Below the pieces are notes generated by a model. That model ran no database searches, had not been told where the DNA came from, and worked only from the letters and a program-made list of their open reading frames with translations. Below are positions 34,096 to 44,300 of a stretch of 64,000 nt of DNA, one piece after another. This DNA comes from Bacillota bacterium (GTDB lineage Bacteria > Bacillota > Clostridia > Tissierellales > Tissierellaceae): positions 1 to 64,000 of the forward strand of contig JAEWGC010000039.1 in the NCBI GenBank assembly GCA_023388495.1, written 5' to 3'. Both the position numbers and the translations under genes were made by a program. Numbering within the stretch: position 1 is the first letter of the stretch; each line of letters begins with the position of its first letter.

Positions 34096-34138
34096 TTGAC
34101 TTTTGCATACCAGTAATCTATACTTATGGTATGCAAAA
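34096..34138 (+). promoter_or_regulatory. Promoter with palindromic operator for the RHH gene
   Basis: TTGACT (34096-34101), 17-base spacer, TATACT (34119-34124). A perfect 11-bp inverted repeat, TTTTGCATACC (34101-34111) and GGTATGCAAAA (34128-34138), flanks the -10 box. Autoregulation by the ribbon-helix-helix protein encoded 12 bases further on is very likely. Confidence 0.75.
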
Positions 34139-34149
34139 GGAGGTGTAGT

Positions 34150-34320
34150 GTGAGTAAGAAAAAAATGGGCAGACCTACAGATAACCCTAAATCTACTCAA
34201 ATAGCTGTACGTTTTGATGATGAAACCTTAAAAATATTAGATGACTATTGTGAAAAAGAAAAAATAAGCAGAGCAGAAGGTACTAGGCAGGCTGTAAGAA
34301 AGCTCAAAGACAAAAAATAA
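34150..34320 (+). CDS. Ribbon-helix-helix (CopG-type) regulator (56 aa)
   Basis: R-P-T-D-N-P-K-S-T-Q-I-A-V-R-F-D (the beta strand), then D-D-E-T-L-K-I-L-D-D-Y-C-E-K-E and S-R-A-E-G-T-R-Q-A-V, the RHH fold. The start is set at GTG 34150 after AAAGGAGGTGTA; an upstream in-frame ATG at 34126 lies inside the operator. It probably binds the palindrome just upstream. Confidence 0.8.
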   Translation: MSKKKMGRPTDNPKSTQIAVRFDDETLKILDDYCEKEKISRAEGTRQAVRKLKDKK

Positions 34321-34324
34321 TAAG

Positions 34325-34449
34325 AAACAGTCCCCTCCAACGACCAAGAATTCAGGGACTGTTTCAAGCAGAGGTTACCCTCTATGAAATATTCTATCAT
34401 AGTTGGCAATCTCATTCAAGAACCTATAAATTGAAAGGAGATTCTGATT
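34325..34449. other. Hairpin and leader between the RHH and ORF6N genes
   Basis: AAACAGTCCC (34325-34334) and GGGACTGTTT (34355-34364) form a perfect 10-bp stem with a 20-base loop but no T tail. It may be a weak terminator or a regulatory stem for the ORF6N gene. Confidence 0.5.
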
Positions 34450-35064
34450 ATGGATGATTTAATATTAAAAGGAAAAGTTTTAATTGATGGTATGGAATTT
34501 AATCACATAGAAGGTGGATTTGGAAAAGATAAAAAATCAATATTAGTTAAAGATATAGCTGAAATACATGATAGAGAGCTATTCAAAATAAATGAGCTAA
34601 TAAATAACAATAGAATAAGATTTAAAGATGATGTAGATATTATTGATTTAAAAAATACTAATTTCGATATCCTTTTGATGGATAACGGAATTTATACTCA
34701 AAATGCAATAAATAGAAGTAAAAATATCTATTTATTATCAGAAAGAGGATATGCAAAACTTCTTAAAATTCTAGAAGATGATTTTGCTTGGGAACAGTAT
34801 GATAAATTAGTGGATAATTATTTTGACATGAGAGAAATAATAAACCAAACTCCTAAGCTACCATCTAAAATATCCAAACAAGAATTAATAGAACAAGAAA
34901 AAGAAAAATTAGATAAAGCTGTAATCACATCTAATTATCTTATAAACTATATAAGCTCAATAAATGGTCCAGTTCCTAAAGAAATATTAGATAGTTTTAC
35001 AACTACAATTCAGGCAGTAAATCTTAACATCATAAACCATTTAAAAAAAATAAATAGGCCCTAG
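34450..35064 (+). CDS. ORF6N-domain antirepressor-like protein (204 aa)
   Basis: The N-terminal ORF6N/KilA-N type domain (I-L-V-K-D-I-A-E-I-H-D-R-E, then I-N-E-L-I-N-N-N-R-I-R-F) is typical of phage antirepressors. The centre has L-L-S-E-R-G-Y-A-K-L-L-K-I-L, the motif that follows it in many such proteins. A C-terminal helical part follows. It is downstream of the RHH gene. In phages these proteins act on a repressor; here the XRE-ImmA protein nearby is the obvious partner to test. Confidence 0.75.
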   Translation: MDDLILKGKVLIDGMEFNHIEGGFGKDKKSILVKDIAEIHDRELFKINELINNNRIRFKDDVDIIDLKNTNFDILLMDNGIYTQNAINRSKNIYLLSERGYAKLLKILEDDFAWEQYDKLVDNYFDMREIINQTPKLPSKISKQELIEQEKEKLDKAVITSNYLINYISSINGPVPKEILDSFTTTIQAVNLNIINHLKKINRP

Positions 35065-35153
35065 GAGGTGAAGCATTTAAGAAAAGTTATTGAAAAAGAA
35101 AAGTTAAATTTTCAACCCAAAATATTACCAGTGTATTATTAAATAATATCCAT
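35063..35153 (+). repeat. First copy of a 90-bp duplicated leader
   Basis: Starting with GGAGGTGAAGCATT, this stretch is about 80% identical to 37252-37339, including an identical central block with AGTTATTGAAAAAG-like sequence and a shared end, TAAATAATATCCAT. Each copy looks like the start of a short reading frame (R-K-V-I-E-K-E-K-L-N-F). No complete gene is attached here. Confidence 0.6.
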
Positions 35154-35174
35154 GATATTTATATTATGGATTAA

Positions 35175-35226
35175 TTTGGTTGACTAAAATTTATATTTGA
35201 TTTATAATTATATAAAGTAAACCAAA
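35175..35226 (+). promoter_or_regulatory. Promoter with TTTGGTT/AACCAAA operator
   Basis: TTGACT (35180-35185), 17-base spacer, TATAAT (35203-35208). TTTGGTT (35175-35181) and AACCAAA (35220-35226) flank the promoter. The same half-sites form the operator at 33501-33538. Confidence 0.7.
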
Positions 35227-35239
35227 GGGGGAAAAACTG

Positions 35240-35953
35240 GTGAAAATGTCAACCAAAACTAATGATATTTGGGAAATGAAGAATAAGGAGTGGGAACAAA
35301 ATGTTGAGTATGTAAGACAAACGTTAACGCCAAGAACATTAGCTTATTTTACACCAATTTTGGATATGGGAAGAGAGCAATGTAAATCTGTAATAGAATT
35401 AAATACTAATTTCTATTCTAGTACCTATTTTACCAATATTCGAACAGAACTCTTAACTTTTAGTATAATGAGATTATTTGATGAAAAATATCTACCTAAA
35501 AATTTTCCATATAAGGTAGAGCCTACTACTATAAATAAAATAAATAGATATACTACACCTATTCTTAGTATTGGAAATATTGATATAAACATATTGAAAG
35601 CATATAGGAGAAATAAGATTGATACTAGAGATAGAGATTATTTGAAAAATAGATGTAAAGGAAATGTGGTATTGAAGGGGCAGCTAGATATTTTTGGTAA
35701 TGAAAGCGAAATAACAAGGCTTCATGGAGTAGTTACTTATAATGTAGATAAAAATTGGGATAAATATAACTTTATAGATCTTACTTTCTTTGATCCAAGC
35801 CTTAAAGAAGTAATAGTAAAAGTGGATTTATTAAAAACTTTACAGATTTATGGTAGTGACGATATCAATAAAGAACAGAAAAGCTTAGTTAATGAAGAGG
35901 ATTTAAGACAAGAGATTCAAAATGAGCTACGAGAACTTAATAAAATAGATTAA
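35240..35953 (+). CDS. Unknown 237-aa protein under its own promoter
   Basis: No family recognised. Basic N-terminal half with many Arg and Tyr residues; there may be a beta-rich domain from residue 100 to 200 (N-V-V-L-K-G-Q-L-D-I-F-G-N, V-V-T-Y-N-V-D-K). Soluble. GTG start after AAAGGGGG. It sits between the ORF6N and XRE-ImmA genes and so may be part of the regulatory patch. A replication role is possible but nothing in the sequence shows it. Confidence 0.55.
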   Translation: MKMSTKTNDIWEMKNKEWEQNVEYVRQTLTPRTLAYFTPILDMGREQCKSVIELNTNFYSSTYFTNIRTELLTFSIMRLFDEKYLPKNFPYKVEPTTINKINRYTTPILSIGNIDINILKAYRRNKIDTRDRDYLKNRCKGNVVLKGQLDIFGNESEITRLHGVVTYNVDKNWDKYNFIDLTFFDPSLKEVIVKVDLLKTLQIYGSDDINKEQKSLVNEEDLRQEIQNELRELNKID

Positions 35954-36020
35954 TAAATAATTCTAGGATGTTAAAAGATGAAATTTGGATTTGTAAAAAT
36001 GAATTTTGGAGGAATTTAAA

Positions 36021-37178
36021 ATGTTTGATAGGAATAATAAAAACCAAGTGTATAGTATTGAAAGGCTGATTATTCCTGAGAGGCTTAAAGATGCACGCAT
36101 ATATAGAGGATACTCGCAACAAGAATTAGCAGATAAGATAAATGTATCAAAACAGGCTATATCTTCATATGAAAAGGGTAATAAAAATCCGTCAATTGAG
36201 GTTTTATCAAATATTTCGAAAACATTAAAATTTCCATTTGACTTTTTTTATAAAGAGATAAACTATAAGGAGATAAATCCAGTATATTTTTTTAGAAGTA
36301 TGTCAATTCCCAAAAAAAACAAAGAGATGCTTTATAAAAAGTTAGAATATTTTAATAGTGAAATTTTAGGATTTTGTGAAAAATATATTAATTTAGGTAA
36401 GAATAATTTAATTGAGGTAGAAAGAAAAGACTATTTTACACAAGAAGATATTAGAAAAATCGTAAAAGATCTTAGACAGAAATGGGGAATTTATGATTCA
36501 CCAATAAATGATTTAATGTATTTAATGCAAAAAAATGGATGTATACTATCATATATAAATCTTAATTCTGAAAAAACGGATGGATTTTCATGCTGGATAG
36601 AAGATAGACCTATTATTCTTGTAAACAATATAAAAGATAGTGCCGCAAGGCTAAGATTTACATTAGCACACGAATTAGGTCATATAATTTTACACAAAAA
36701 TTTAAATAATGAAGAATCATTGAAACAAAGAGAGTCAGAGGCTAATTTCTTTGCAGGAGAATTACTTTTTCCAACGGAGCAAGCAATCAATGAAATATAT
36801 AGTACAACTTTAGATAGTTTTATACCAATAAAATATAAGTGGAAAATATCAATAGCTGCTATTATTAGAAGATGCTTGGATTTGGAATTAATTACAGATG
36901 ATAGGCATTTAATGCTACAAAAACAGTTAAGCAAAAGAAAATGGAGAATGGTAGAGCCATTAGATGACATGATTAAAAATGAAGAGCCACGATTAATTCA
37001 GGATATCTTTGATTTACTAGTAAATAAAAATATAGTTACAAAGAATTATATTATTGAAAATATTTGTTTTGACGATGAGGAACTAATAGAAATATGTGGA
37101 CTAAGAGATGATTTTTTCAAGGAAGAATTAAATATTAAGTTGAATAAAAAAACTAGTAACTTATCCCGAGTAAAATAA
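36021..37178 (+). CDS. XRE-ImmA fusion regulator/metalloprotease (385 aa)
   Basis: Residues 10-70 form an XRE helix-turn-helix (S-Q-Q-E-L-A-D-K-I-N-V-S-K-Q-A-I-S-S-Y-E-K-G). Residues 150-260 are an ImmA/IrrE-type zinc protease with A-H-E-L-G-H-I-I-L-H. In ICEBs1, separate ImmR and ImmA proteins repress the element and lift repression on DNA damage; here both are in one chain. Start at ATG 36021 after TTGGAGGAATTTAAA. It is a plausible master regulator of this element and a candidate to bind the TTTGGTT operators nearby. Confidence 0.85.
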   Translation: MFDRNNKNQVYSIERLIIPERLKDARIYRGYSQQELADKINVSKQAISSYEKGNKNPSIEVLSNISKTLKFPFDFFYKEINYKEINPVYFFRSMSIPKKNKEMLYKKLEYFNSEILGFCEKYINLGKNNLIEVERKDYFTQEDIRKIVKDLRQKWGIYDSPINDLMYLMQKNGCILSYINLNSEKTDGFSCWIEDRPIILVNNIKDSAARLRFTLAHELGHIILHKNLNNEESLKQRESEANFFAGELLFPTEQAINEIYSTTLDSFIPIKYKWKISIAAIIRRCLDLELITDDRHLMLQKQLSKRKWRMVEPLDDMIKNEEPRLIQDIFDLLVNKNIVTKNYIIENICFDDEELIEICGLRDDFFKEELNIKLNKKTSNLSRVK

Positions 37179-37210
37179 AATGATTTAAAATTTAAGTATT
37201 AACATTTTAA

Positions 37211-37241
37211 AAATCAGCTTACACCAAAGCTGTTTTTTTAT
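37211..37241 (+). terminator. Terminator after the XRE-ImmA gene
   Basis: AAATCAGCTT (37211-37220) and AAGCTG (37227-37232), then T7. The stem resembles the one at 34042. Confidence 0.7.
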
Positions 37242-37251
37242 TCCGTATATA

Positions 37252-37339
37252 GGAGGTGAAACATTCAAGAAAGGTTATTGAAAAAGAAAAGTTAAATTTC
37301 AAGTCAAAGTATTACAAAATATTCTTAAATAATATCCAT
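37252..37339 (+). repeat. Second copy of the 90-bp duplicated leader
   Basis: About 80% identical to 35063-35153. A reading frame runs from here into the SLH gene, but the strong ribosome-binding site and signal peptide at 37433 show that the SLH protein starts there. This copy is therefore leader DNA or a decayed gene start. Confidence 0.6.
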
Positions 37340-37432
37340 AAATACCCTAAAATGCTTGTTAATACCAGTGTTTTGGGGTATAATATTATTAAGAACAGAT
37401 ATTCGACTATTGATTTAAAAGGAGGAATAAGA

Positions 37433-38830
37433 ATGAGAAAGTTAAAATTTTTAAGTTTTATAATATTATTTATAATAGTTTTTTCTTCAATATCCTTTGC
37501 AGAAAATAACAAAGATTTTAAAGATATAAAATCAAGTGACTGGTTTTACAGCTCAGTAAATAATCTTTCAAGCAAAGGAATCATATCAGGATACAGTGAT
37601 GATACCTTTAGACCTAATAATTCCGTTACAACAGCAGAGTTTTTAAAGCTATCAATGGAAACAGCTGAAATTGAGATTGATTACAATACAACTCCTTGGA
37701 ATAAGGGAATAATGGATAAGGCCTTAAGTTTAAATATAATTACTAAAGATTTATACAATAAGCCAAATGAACCGATTAAGAGAAAAGATGTAGCATTGGT
37801 ATTATCTAAACTAATAGAAAAGACAGATTTAAAAGATGAGTTTATCAGAGGTAAAGACTTAGATTACGATAGATTTAAGTACCTACTATACGATACAACA
37901 AAATTATCTCAAGAGTATAGAACAGCTATATATAAGTTGTTTGAATATCAGCTTATAGTAGGATCTACTAATGAAAAAGATCAAGTATTTTATAATCCTG
38001 AATCCAATTTAACCAGGGCAGAAATAGCAGCTATAGTTGAGAGACTAATAGAACCTAGTAAGAGATTAAATAAATATGCAGAATTTCCTAAGAGAAAAGA
38101 CTATTTTAGTAAATATGATGATGGCGACATAGCACATAGCTATGAATTAAATAAATATTTTTCAGCAGATTGGGCAACACCTGACATAAAAAATAAAAGA
38201 TTTATTTATTCCAATGAAGAGCTAGGAAAGAGAACTGAAAACTATATACTAAGTGAAAGCTTAATACCTAATCTTAATAAAATATTATATGATTTATCAA
38301 GGGTGCTGATAAAAGAAGGAGGGGACGATTACATTTCAAATGAACTTTGGGGACTTCAGACAGCGAAAGGTATAGAATATAATCCAAGGATTTATATACA
38401 AAAGAGTACAGATATGAGATCTACTTTAACAGGTGGCAATACATGGAGTTATATGTTCTGGGAAAAGAAGCCAATGACAGGTTATGATAAAACAGGATAC
38501 AATAATTTCCTATGGATAAATATTGGAAGTCTGTCAAATGGTTATTGGAAATATGCACCAAAGTCATTATATAAAGAATACCCTAATGGTGTAGTGGATT
38601 ATGAATATGTAAATATGTTTAGGGCATCACTTATTGCCATCTTTGGTGAAAAAGATGGACATGAGATATTTGAATATATATTTAATGAATATATGAGCTT
38701 AATAAAAAATCCTAATTTCAAATATGATCAAAACAATCCTAAATTTAAGTATAAAGATATAGGAAAATATAAAATTGTATATGAATATGGAGAAAATGCA
38801 AATAAAAACTTTTATTTTTCTTTCAAATAA
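37433..38830 (+). CDS. Secreted SLH-domain surface protein (466 aa)
   Basis: A signal peptide (residues 1-24, ending S-I-S-F-A) is followed by three SLH modules. The first is F-K-D-I-K-S-S-D-W-F-Y with G-I-I-S-G-Y-S-D-D-T-F-R-P. The second is around residue 95-145. The third has Y-N-P-E-S-N-L-T-R-A-E-I near residue 190. SLH domains bind pyruvylated wall polysaccharide. The C-terminal 240 residues are unrecognised. Start at ATG 37433 after AAAGGAGG. It begins a three-gene unit of secreted proteins and may anchor the two larger ones to the wall. Confidence 0.85.
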   Translation: MRKLKFLSFIILFIIVFSSISFAENNKDFKDIKSSDWFYSSVNNLSSKGIISGYSDDTFRPNNSVTTAEFLKLSMETAEIEIDYNTTPWNKGIMDKALSLNIITKDLYNKPNEPIKRKDVALVLSKLIEKTDLKDEFIRGKDLDYDRFKYLLYDTTKLSQEYRTAIYKLFEYQLIVGSTNEKDQVFYNPESNLTRAEIAAIVERLIEPSKRLNKYAEFPKRKDYFSKYDDGDIAHSYELNKYFSADWATPDIKNKRFIYSNEELGKRTENYILSESLIPNLNKILYDLSRVLIKEGGDDYISNELWGLQTAKGIEYNPRIYIQKSTDMRSTLTGGNTWSYMFWEKKPMTGYDKTGYNNFLWINIGSLSNGYWKYAPKSLYKEYPNGVVDYEYVNMFRASLIAIFGEKDGHEIFEYIFNEYMSLIKNPNFKYDQNNPKFKYKDIGKYKIVYEYGENANKNFYFSFK

Positions 38831-38843
38831 GGAGGTTAATTAA

Positions 38844-41303
38844 ATGATAAAAAGATTTGCAATACTTCTATTAATAACAACATTAATTTTATCATCAATT
38901 CCTATTAATGTAGTTAATGCTTCTTCTTTAACTAAATTTGCTACAGATGAAGAATTTTATGCTCATGTTGAATTAACATTAGGGAAACCCTATATTAAAG
39001 ATAAAAATCAGAGATTCTATGCTAATAGAGAAACTTTTAACGAATATCAACAAATTGTCTATGGAGGACAACATGGAGATAAAAAGAAGGGTATAACCCC
39101 TTGGGTAAAGCCAGGATATGAACATCTTTTAGGAAAAATGCTACCAAGATATATAGGTTATGATTGGAATGGTGGAAGTGTAGGTAACACTCACTTTACG
39201 CCTGATGCAACCTCTGGTACTGATCCTAGTAAATTTAATTATATTCCTAACTCGTCTAATATAGCTCTTTGGGATGCTCTTCATCCAGACGTAATGAATC
39301 ATATGTTAAATGCCCCACTTTGGGGTAATGGGGCTACCTCGCCCTTCAAAACTCTAAACCAGTTAGGGGGTAAGGCTTACGGTAAGCCAGTGTCATTGTC
39401 ATCATGGCTAATTGAAGGAAGCATACACATGATTCACAACAATGGTAAGAATTATGTCACTCAAAACGTATCGTCAATGTTAGGGAGTGCTTCAGGAATA
39501 GTAATTGGACAAATAACAACACCTACAGATACTTACTACATTCGGAAAGGTGAAACACAAGTAAATATACCTGTTACAGTGAAAGCAAATGCAGAGTTAA
39601 AAGGTTATGCAAAAGCTACACATATAGAGGAAATCACAGCATCTTTTCAAGGAAAGTTAGATAGAAAAAAAGGAGTATCAGAAGCTTTAACTACACAAGA
39701 TTTTATAGCTACGAGATCAAATTATAATGTCGGCACACACAATATAACTCTTGAAGGTAATGTATCTCTAAGAACTATATTTAATGATACTGGATCGAGA
39801 GTAGTTAGAAAAACTATAACACTAATAGTTGAACCTGAAGGTGAAGATCCTTATGTAACAACAACAGTAACCCCTGATCCAAATGAAAAGAAATTTGAGA
39901 ATAAAGATATTGATGTCGTTTTAACTGTAAATGGAGAGTTACACAACTATACTAAAACCTCTAATATAAAAGAATGGGTATTCTATGCTAGAGAAAAAGA
40001 GGCAAGTAGTGCAGATGTAAAGAAAGTATATTCTAAGACTTTAAATGCAAATACAACTTTTAAGTTTAAAATTCCTGCATCTAAAGTTACTGAAGATACC
40101 TTTAAACAATATTATGTAGTAAGAGCAGAAGTAGTATTTAATGAAAAGGTACAAGGTGCAACTAAGGTAAATGGAGGGTGGGCAATATCTGCTCCTGCTG
40201 AAGCTGTCGTAGTAGTTTATAAGGACAAGCCACCAACAGAACCAAAACCACCAAAGCCATCACCGAGCAATCCACCAACAACGAAAATATATGGTCAAAC
40301 TGTTGTACCAGCAGGAGAACCAACAAGATATTCAGCTAGAGCATCTGCTGCTCCTGGAAAAAGGATAGAATATGCCGAATTTTATTCATCTGTACCACCA
40401 TATAAAGAAACTGACTCGAAGATATCATATAGTTTTACGAAAACCTTTACTATGGATGATATAGGACCAGACAGACTTATAGAACACATAGTAGAGGATA
40501 ATGAAGGAGCAACAGCTTCAGATTTTTTACTTGTAGAAGTTACCCCACCGAAACCAAACGCAAGTCTTAAATTTGATGGATGGCTAAAAGAGAAAAGAGT
40601 AGTTGAGGTGATTGATACCAGTACATCCTACGGAATACCTATAAATGATTCTAGGACTAGAATTACCATTACACCAGAAGGTGATGGAGCAACTAATAAT
40701 ATAAGATATTTAAGAACTTATAAAGATATTTATGATAGAAGTGTTAGAGAATATGTATTTAGTGATGGCGGAACCTATAATGTAGAAATCTATGTTGAAA
40801 ATACTTCAGGAATATCCGATACCAAAACATACAACATTGTAATAGAGCCAGACATACCACCTATAGCAGAATATAGCTTTAGTAATAAAATTTACCGAGA
40901 CAAAAATAATAATAACTTTGCAAAGATGGAAATCATAGACTTATCATATTCTGCTGATTATGACAAGATTGTTGAAAGAACCTGGACAATTACCTATAAT
41001 GCGAATAACAATAAGGATGTTGATGGTTTTCCAAACTATGCCGATGATACTTCTTTTCAAATAAAGGACTCAGAGCTAGAAATTTTCAAGGAAAAAATAT
41101 TAGTTAAGAATGGATTTACCTACAAGATAACTAAAATAGCCAGTGATATAATTACAATTCAGGTCAATCAAGTAGGAAATTATCTAATAGAGTTAAAAGT
41201 CACAGAGGGTTATGGTATGGAAGGAAATACAAGTCATAAACATAAAACTGAAAAGACTATAACTGTACTCAATAGAGAACCATTTGTAGATTTTGAGCCA
41301 TAA
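38844..41303 (+). CDS. Large secreted protein with Pro-rich linker (819 aa)
   Basis: Signal peptide (residues 1-27, ending V-N-A). Residues 30-230 are unlike anything I recognise and rich in Trp, Gly, His and Asn. From 230 on, beta-rich Ig-like segments appear to repeat, with a Pro-rich linker at about residues 463-482 (P-K-P-P-K-P-S-P-S-N-P-P). PKD-like segments follow it. No wall anchor or SLH domain. It starts 13 bases after the SLH gene with AAGGAGG and ends R-E-P-F-V-D-F-E-P. Likely an adhesin or pilus-tip-like protein. Confidence 0.65.
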   Translation: MIKRFAILLLITTLILSSIPINVVNASSLTKFATDEEFYAHVELTLGKPYIKDKNQRFYANRETFNEYQQIVYGGQHGDKKKGITPWVKPGYEHLLGKMLPRYIGYDWNGGSVGNTHFTPDATSGTDPSKFNYIPNSSNIALWDALHPDVMNHMLNAPLWGNGATSPFKTLNQLGGKAYGKPVSLSSWLIEGSIHMIHNNGKNYVTQNVSSMLGSASGIVIGQITTPTDTYYIRKGETQVNIPVTVKANAELKGYAKATHIEEITASFQGKLDRKKGVSEALTTQDFIATRSNYNVGTHNITLEGNVSLRTIFNDTGSRVVRKTITLIVEPEGEDPYVTTTVTPDPNEKKFENKDIDVVLTVNGELHNYTKTSNIKEWVFYAREKEASSADVKKVYSKTLNANTTFKFKIPASKVTEDTFKQYYVVRAEVVFNEKVQGATKVNGGWAISAPAEAVVVVYKDKPPTEPKPPKPSPSNPPTTKIYGQTVVPAGEPTRYSARASAAPGKRIEYAEFYSSVPPYKETDSKISYSFTKTFTMDDIGPDRLIEHIVEDNEGATASDFLLVEVTPPKPNASLKFDGWLKEKRVVEVIDTSTSYGIPINDSRTRITITPEGDGATNNIRYLRTYKDIYDRSVREYVFSDGGTYNVEIYVENTSGISDTKTYNIVIEPDIPPIAEYSFSNKIYRDKNNNNFAKMEIIDLSYSADYDKIVERTWTITYNANNNKDVDGFPNYADDTSFQIKDSELEIFKEKILVKNGFTYKITKIASDIITIQVNQVGNYLIELKVTEGYGMEGNTSHKHKTEKTITVLNREPFVDFEP

Positions 41304-41314
41304 GGAGGGATAAA

Positions 41315-44300
41315 ATGAAAGATCATATTAAAATAAATATAAGAAGAATTATGATTTTTTTATTAATCTTAATTCAAATATTTATTTCGGATATAAATAA
41401 AGTAGAAGCTTATCCTTACGATGCAGGGTATGACTATTATCAATATCCACGTTTAATAGACAATACAGGGAAAACTCATTATTTTACTATTATAACTGAG
41501 GGTCGATATGGAAATGAGCATTATTTAAAAACTAGTATTTATAATGAAGATGGAACTCTTTACAATGAAAAAAGATATGATTATGCACCTTTGCCACCAC
41601 TAGGACAAGATTATGCCAGACCTTTAGCTGTAGTTCCTAATAATGATTTATCCAAAGTCAGGGTATATTTTGGTGTAAGTTCTGCTACAAATCCAGCTTA
41701 TAATACAGATGCACTTGTGTATATGGATTTTATTTGGAGTGACTGGAGATATATTCCTGCACCAGTAGACCCTAATGAACATTATTGGAGTAGACAAATA
41801 TTTGGTAAAATGGGTCATGAATGGACCCATTCTGATGTCTATCATAAACTGGGAGTAACACCTAATGGAATTGTATATGTACAGAGGACGGGATGGAATA
41901 ATGATGTTTTTGGAGATTGGATACACATAAAAGGCAGAATTACTCAAGCGGGATATCAAAATATAAATTGGACTACTGATAAGTGGTATGGTTATAGACA
42001 CTTTTCTACAAACGGACAATATGCCTATGAAAGAATTGATAAGAATCAGTATAGAAGGATAAATAGAAGTGGTGTAGCAGAAATTATAGAAGGAGATATG
42101 TACTTAGATTTATATAAAGCTAATATATTGGATTTAGAGTATTACGAAAAAACGGGTAATCCAATATATTTTAACAGCAAACATAATCTTGTCGGTAAAA
42201 TTAGAGATATGTATTTCAACTGGAACTCGAGTGGAAATTCTTACATTCCTAAAAATGTTTCACCAGAAAACTTGAAGATTACAAATCCTTTGTCTAATTC
42301 AATCTACACCAAAGAAGGTACAAGTACCATTAATATAGTAGGAAGTGTAAGAGACCCTGATAATGATACTTTGACAGTCACTGCTGAATTAGCAGGAGTT
42401 ACTAAATCTACTACTCTAACCAATACTTCTGTCTCAAGTGGAGCAGCCTTTAATTTTACTTTTGATGTAGCCATAGACGATATTCCTGAAGGTACACATA
42501 CAATAAAGGTAAGTGTCACAGATGGGAAGATTAGAATCCCTATTACTGCCACCAGAAACATCCAAGTACAGGCTAGGGTAAAGCATAATGGATTTGTCTT
42601 AGTAAATTCACCGTTGTATTATAAATTAGTCTACCAGGATGAAGAAAGTGATCCGAAGCACCAAGAGCAGTTTAGATATGTACACGATCCAAACTACTTT
42701 AAAAATAGCTTAGGGGTTATACCAGATAGTAATACTTGGAGAAATACAGTATATAATAACCTTAGTTTACCAGGTCATTATAAAGTAACTTCTAAAGCAA
42801 AAGATAATCCGAAAAATATATCTACCTTTGATGAATACAAGATGTGGAGTAATGAATCCCTATCAGAGATTAATTTATATGTTCATAGAAAGCCTGTAGC
42901 AGTGTTTAAAGCTTCAATTAATAATCTAGGAAACCTTACAATTACGGATGTAGATAAATCCTATGACTTGGACCATCAAGGTGAAACAAATAACGGTATA
43001 ATAGCAAGACAATGGAGATGGCGAAAGGTAGAAGATGTTACTTGGACTACTAGCAACAATCCACCAACATCCTTTCCCCCAGGACAAGAATACATCCTAG
43101 GGCTAAGAGTAAGAGATAAGGACGGAGAAAATGGAGTAGGTGTATGGAGTGATTATACAGATATAACTATAGGTACTGGCACATTAGCACCTTTAAATGC
43201 CTTATTTACATTAAATCCTAGCGTTGTATCTCATAATCCTAGTAAAACTATTACAGTAGCCAATTTATCTTCAGGAGCAATAACTAGATATGAATGGATT
43301 ATCAGAAAAGCTGGAGTTCAGCAAGGTTCTATTATTTCAACTAGTGTACCAACATCAGCACAATTAAAAGCTTATGGAATTGGACAATATACCTTACAGC
43401 TCAGAGTAGGAGATGCGACTAGGTGGAGTGAGCCTTATACTTTACCATATGAAATTATAAATAATCCACCTATAGCTAAATTTGAAGCACCAGAAGTAGT
43501 ATATAGAGACACAAATATATCATTAGTAAATAAAACAGCAGCAGACTTAGATGGTGACCCAATAACCTACTTATGGAAATTGAAACAACCTAGTGGGACA
43601 GAATATAATATCTCTACTTCCCAAAACCCAGTTTTTAAGGTACAGAGTTTTCTTAGCTCATATGCAATAAATCCTGTTAGTGCTATATCTAAGAATTGGG
43701 AAATAAAGTTGATAGCAACAGATTCTAAAGGAGCTAAATCAGAATTTACAAAGGATTTAGAGGTTATAAATAATGTTCCTGAAGCTAAAATAAATGGTCC
43801 TATTTCTGTAAATCAATATACAACTCATAACTATACATCAAGTGATACTGATGCAGACACAGGAGATAACCCTCTCGCCATATTCATATGGAAACACATA
43901 AGGTCTGATGGAAGTCATGAAACATATACTTCGAAAGATATTACAGTGACATTTAATGAATATGGGGAACACACAATAGAACATTATGTAATAGATAAAA
44001 TAGGAGATAAATCTAATATAGCTACCCTCAATGTAGAAGTGGAAGAAAACCAAGCTCCCAAGATGGTGATTACATCTCCTAGTGGTACACCAGGTAAACC
44101 AACTGTTATTCCAGGAGATCCACTTATGAAATGGACATACTCAGATCCAGAGAATGACTTACAAGAAAAATATAGTTTTGACTTCTATTATGCAGACGAT
44201 GATATATTAGTCAAATCTCCGACTAATGATGATAGTACAGGGAACATAAGAGAGTATCAAGTACCTCAAAATACCTTTGAAAGATTTAGAACCATAAAAG

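Noticed and set aside
37256..37432. An N-terminal extension of the SLH protein starting at 37256.
   Set aside because: A strong ribosome-binding site and a signal peptide at 37433 define the start; the extension is the duplicated leader.
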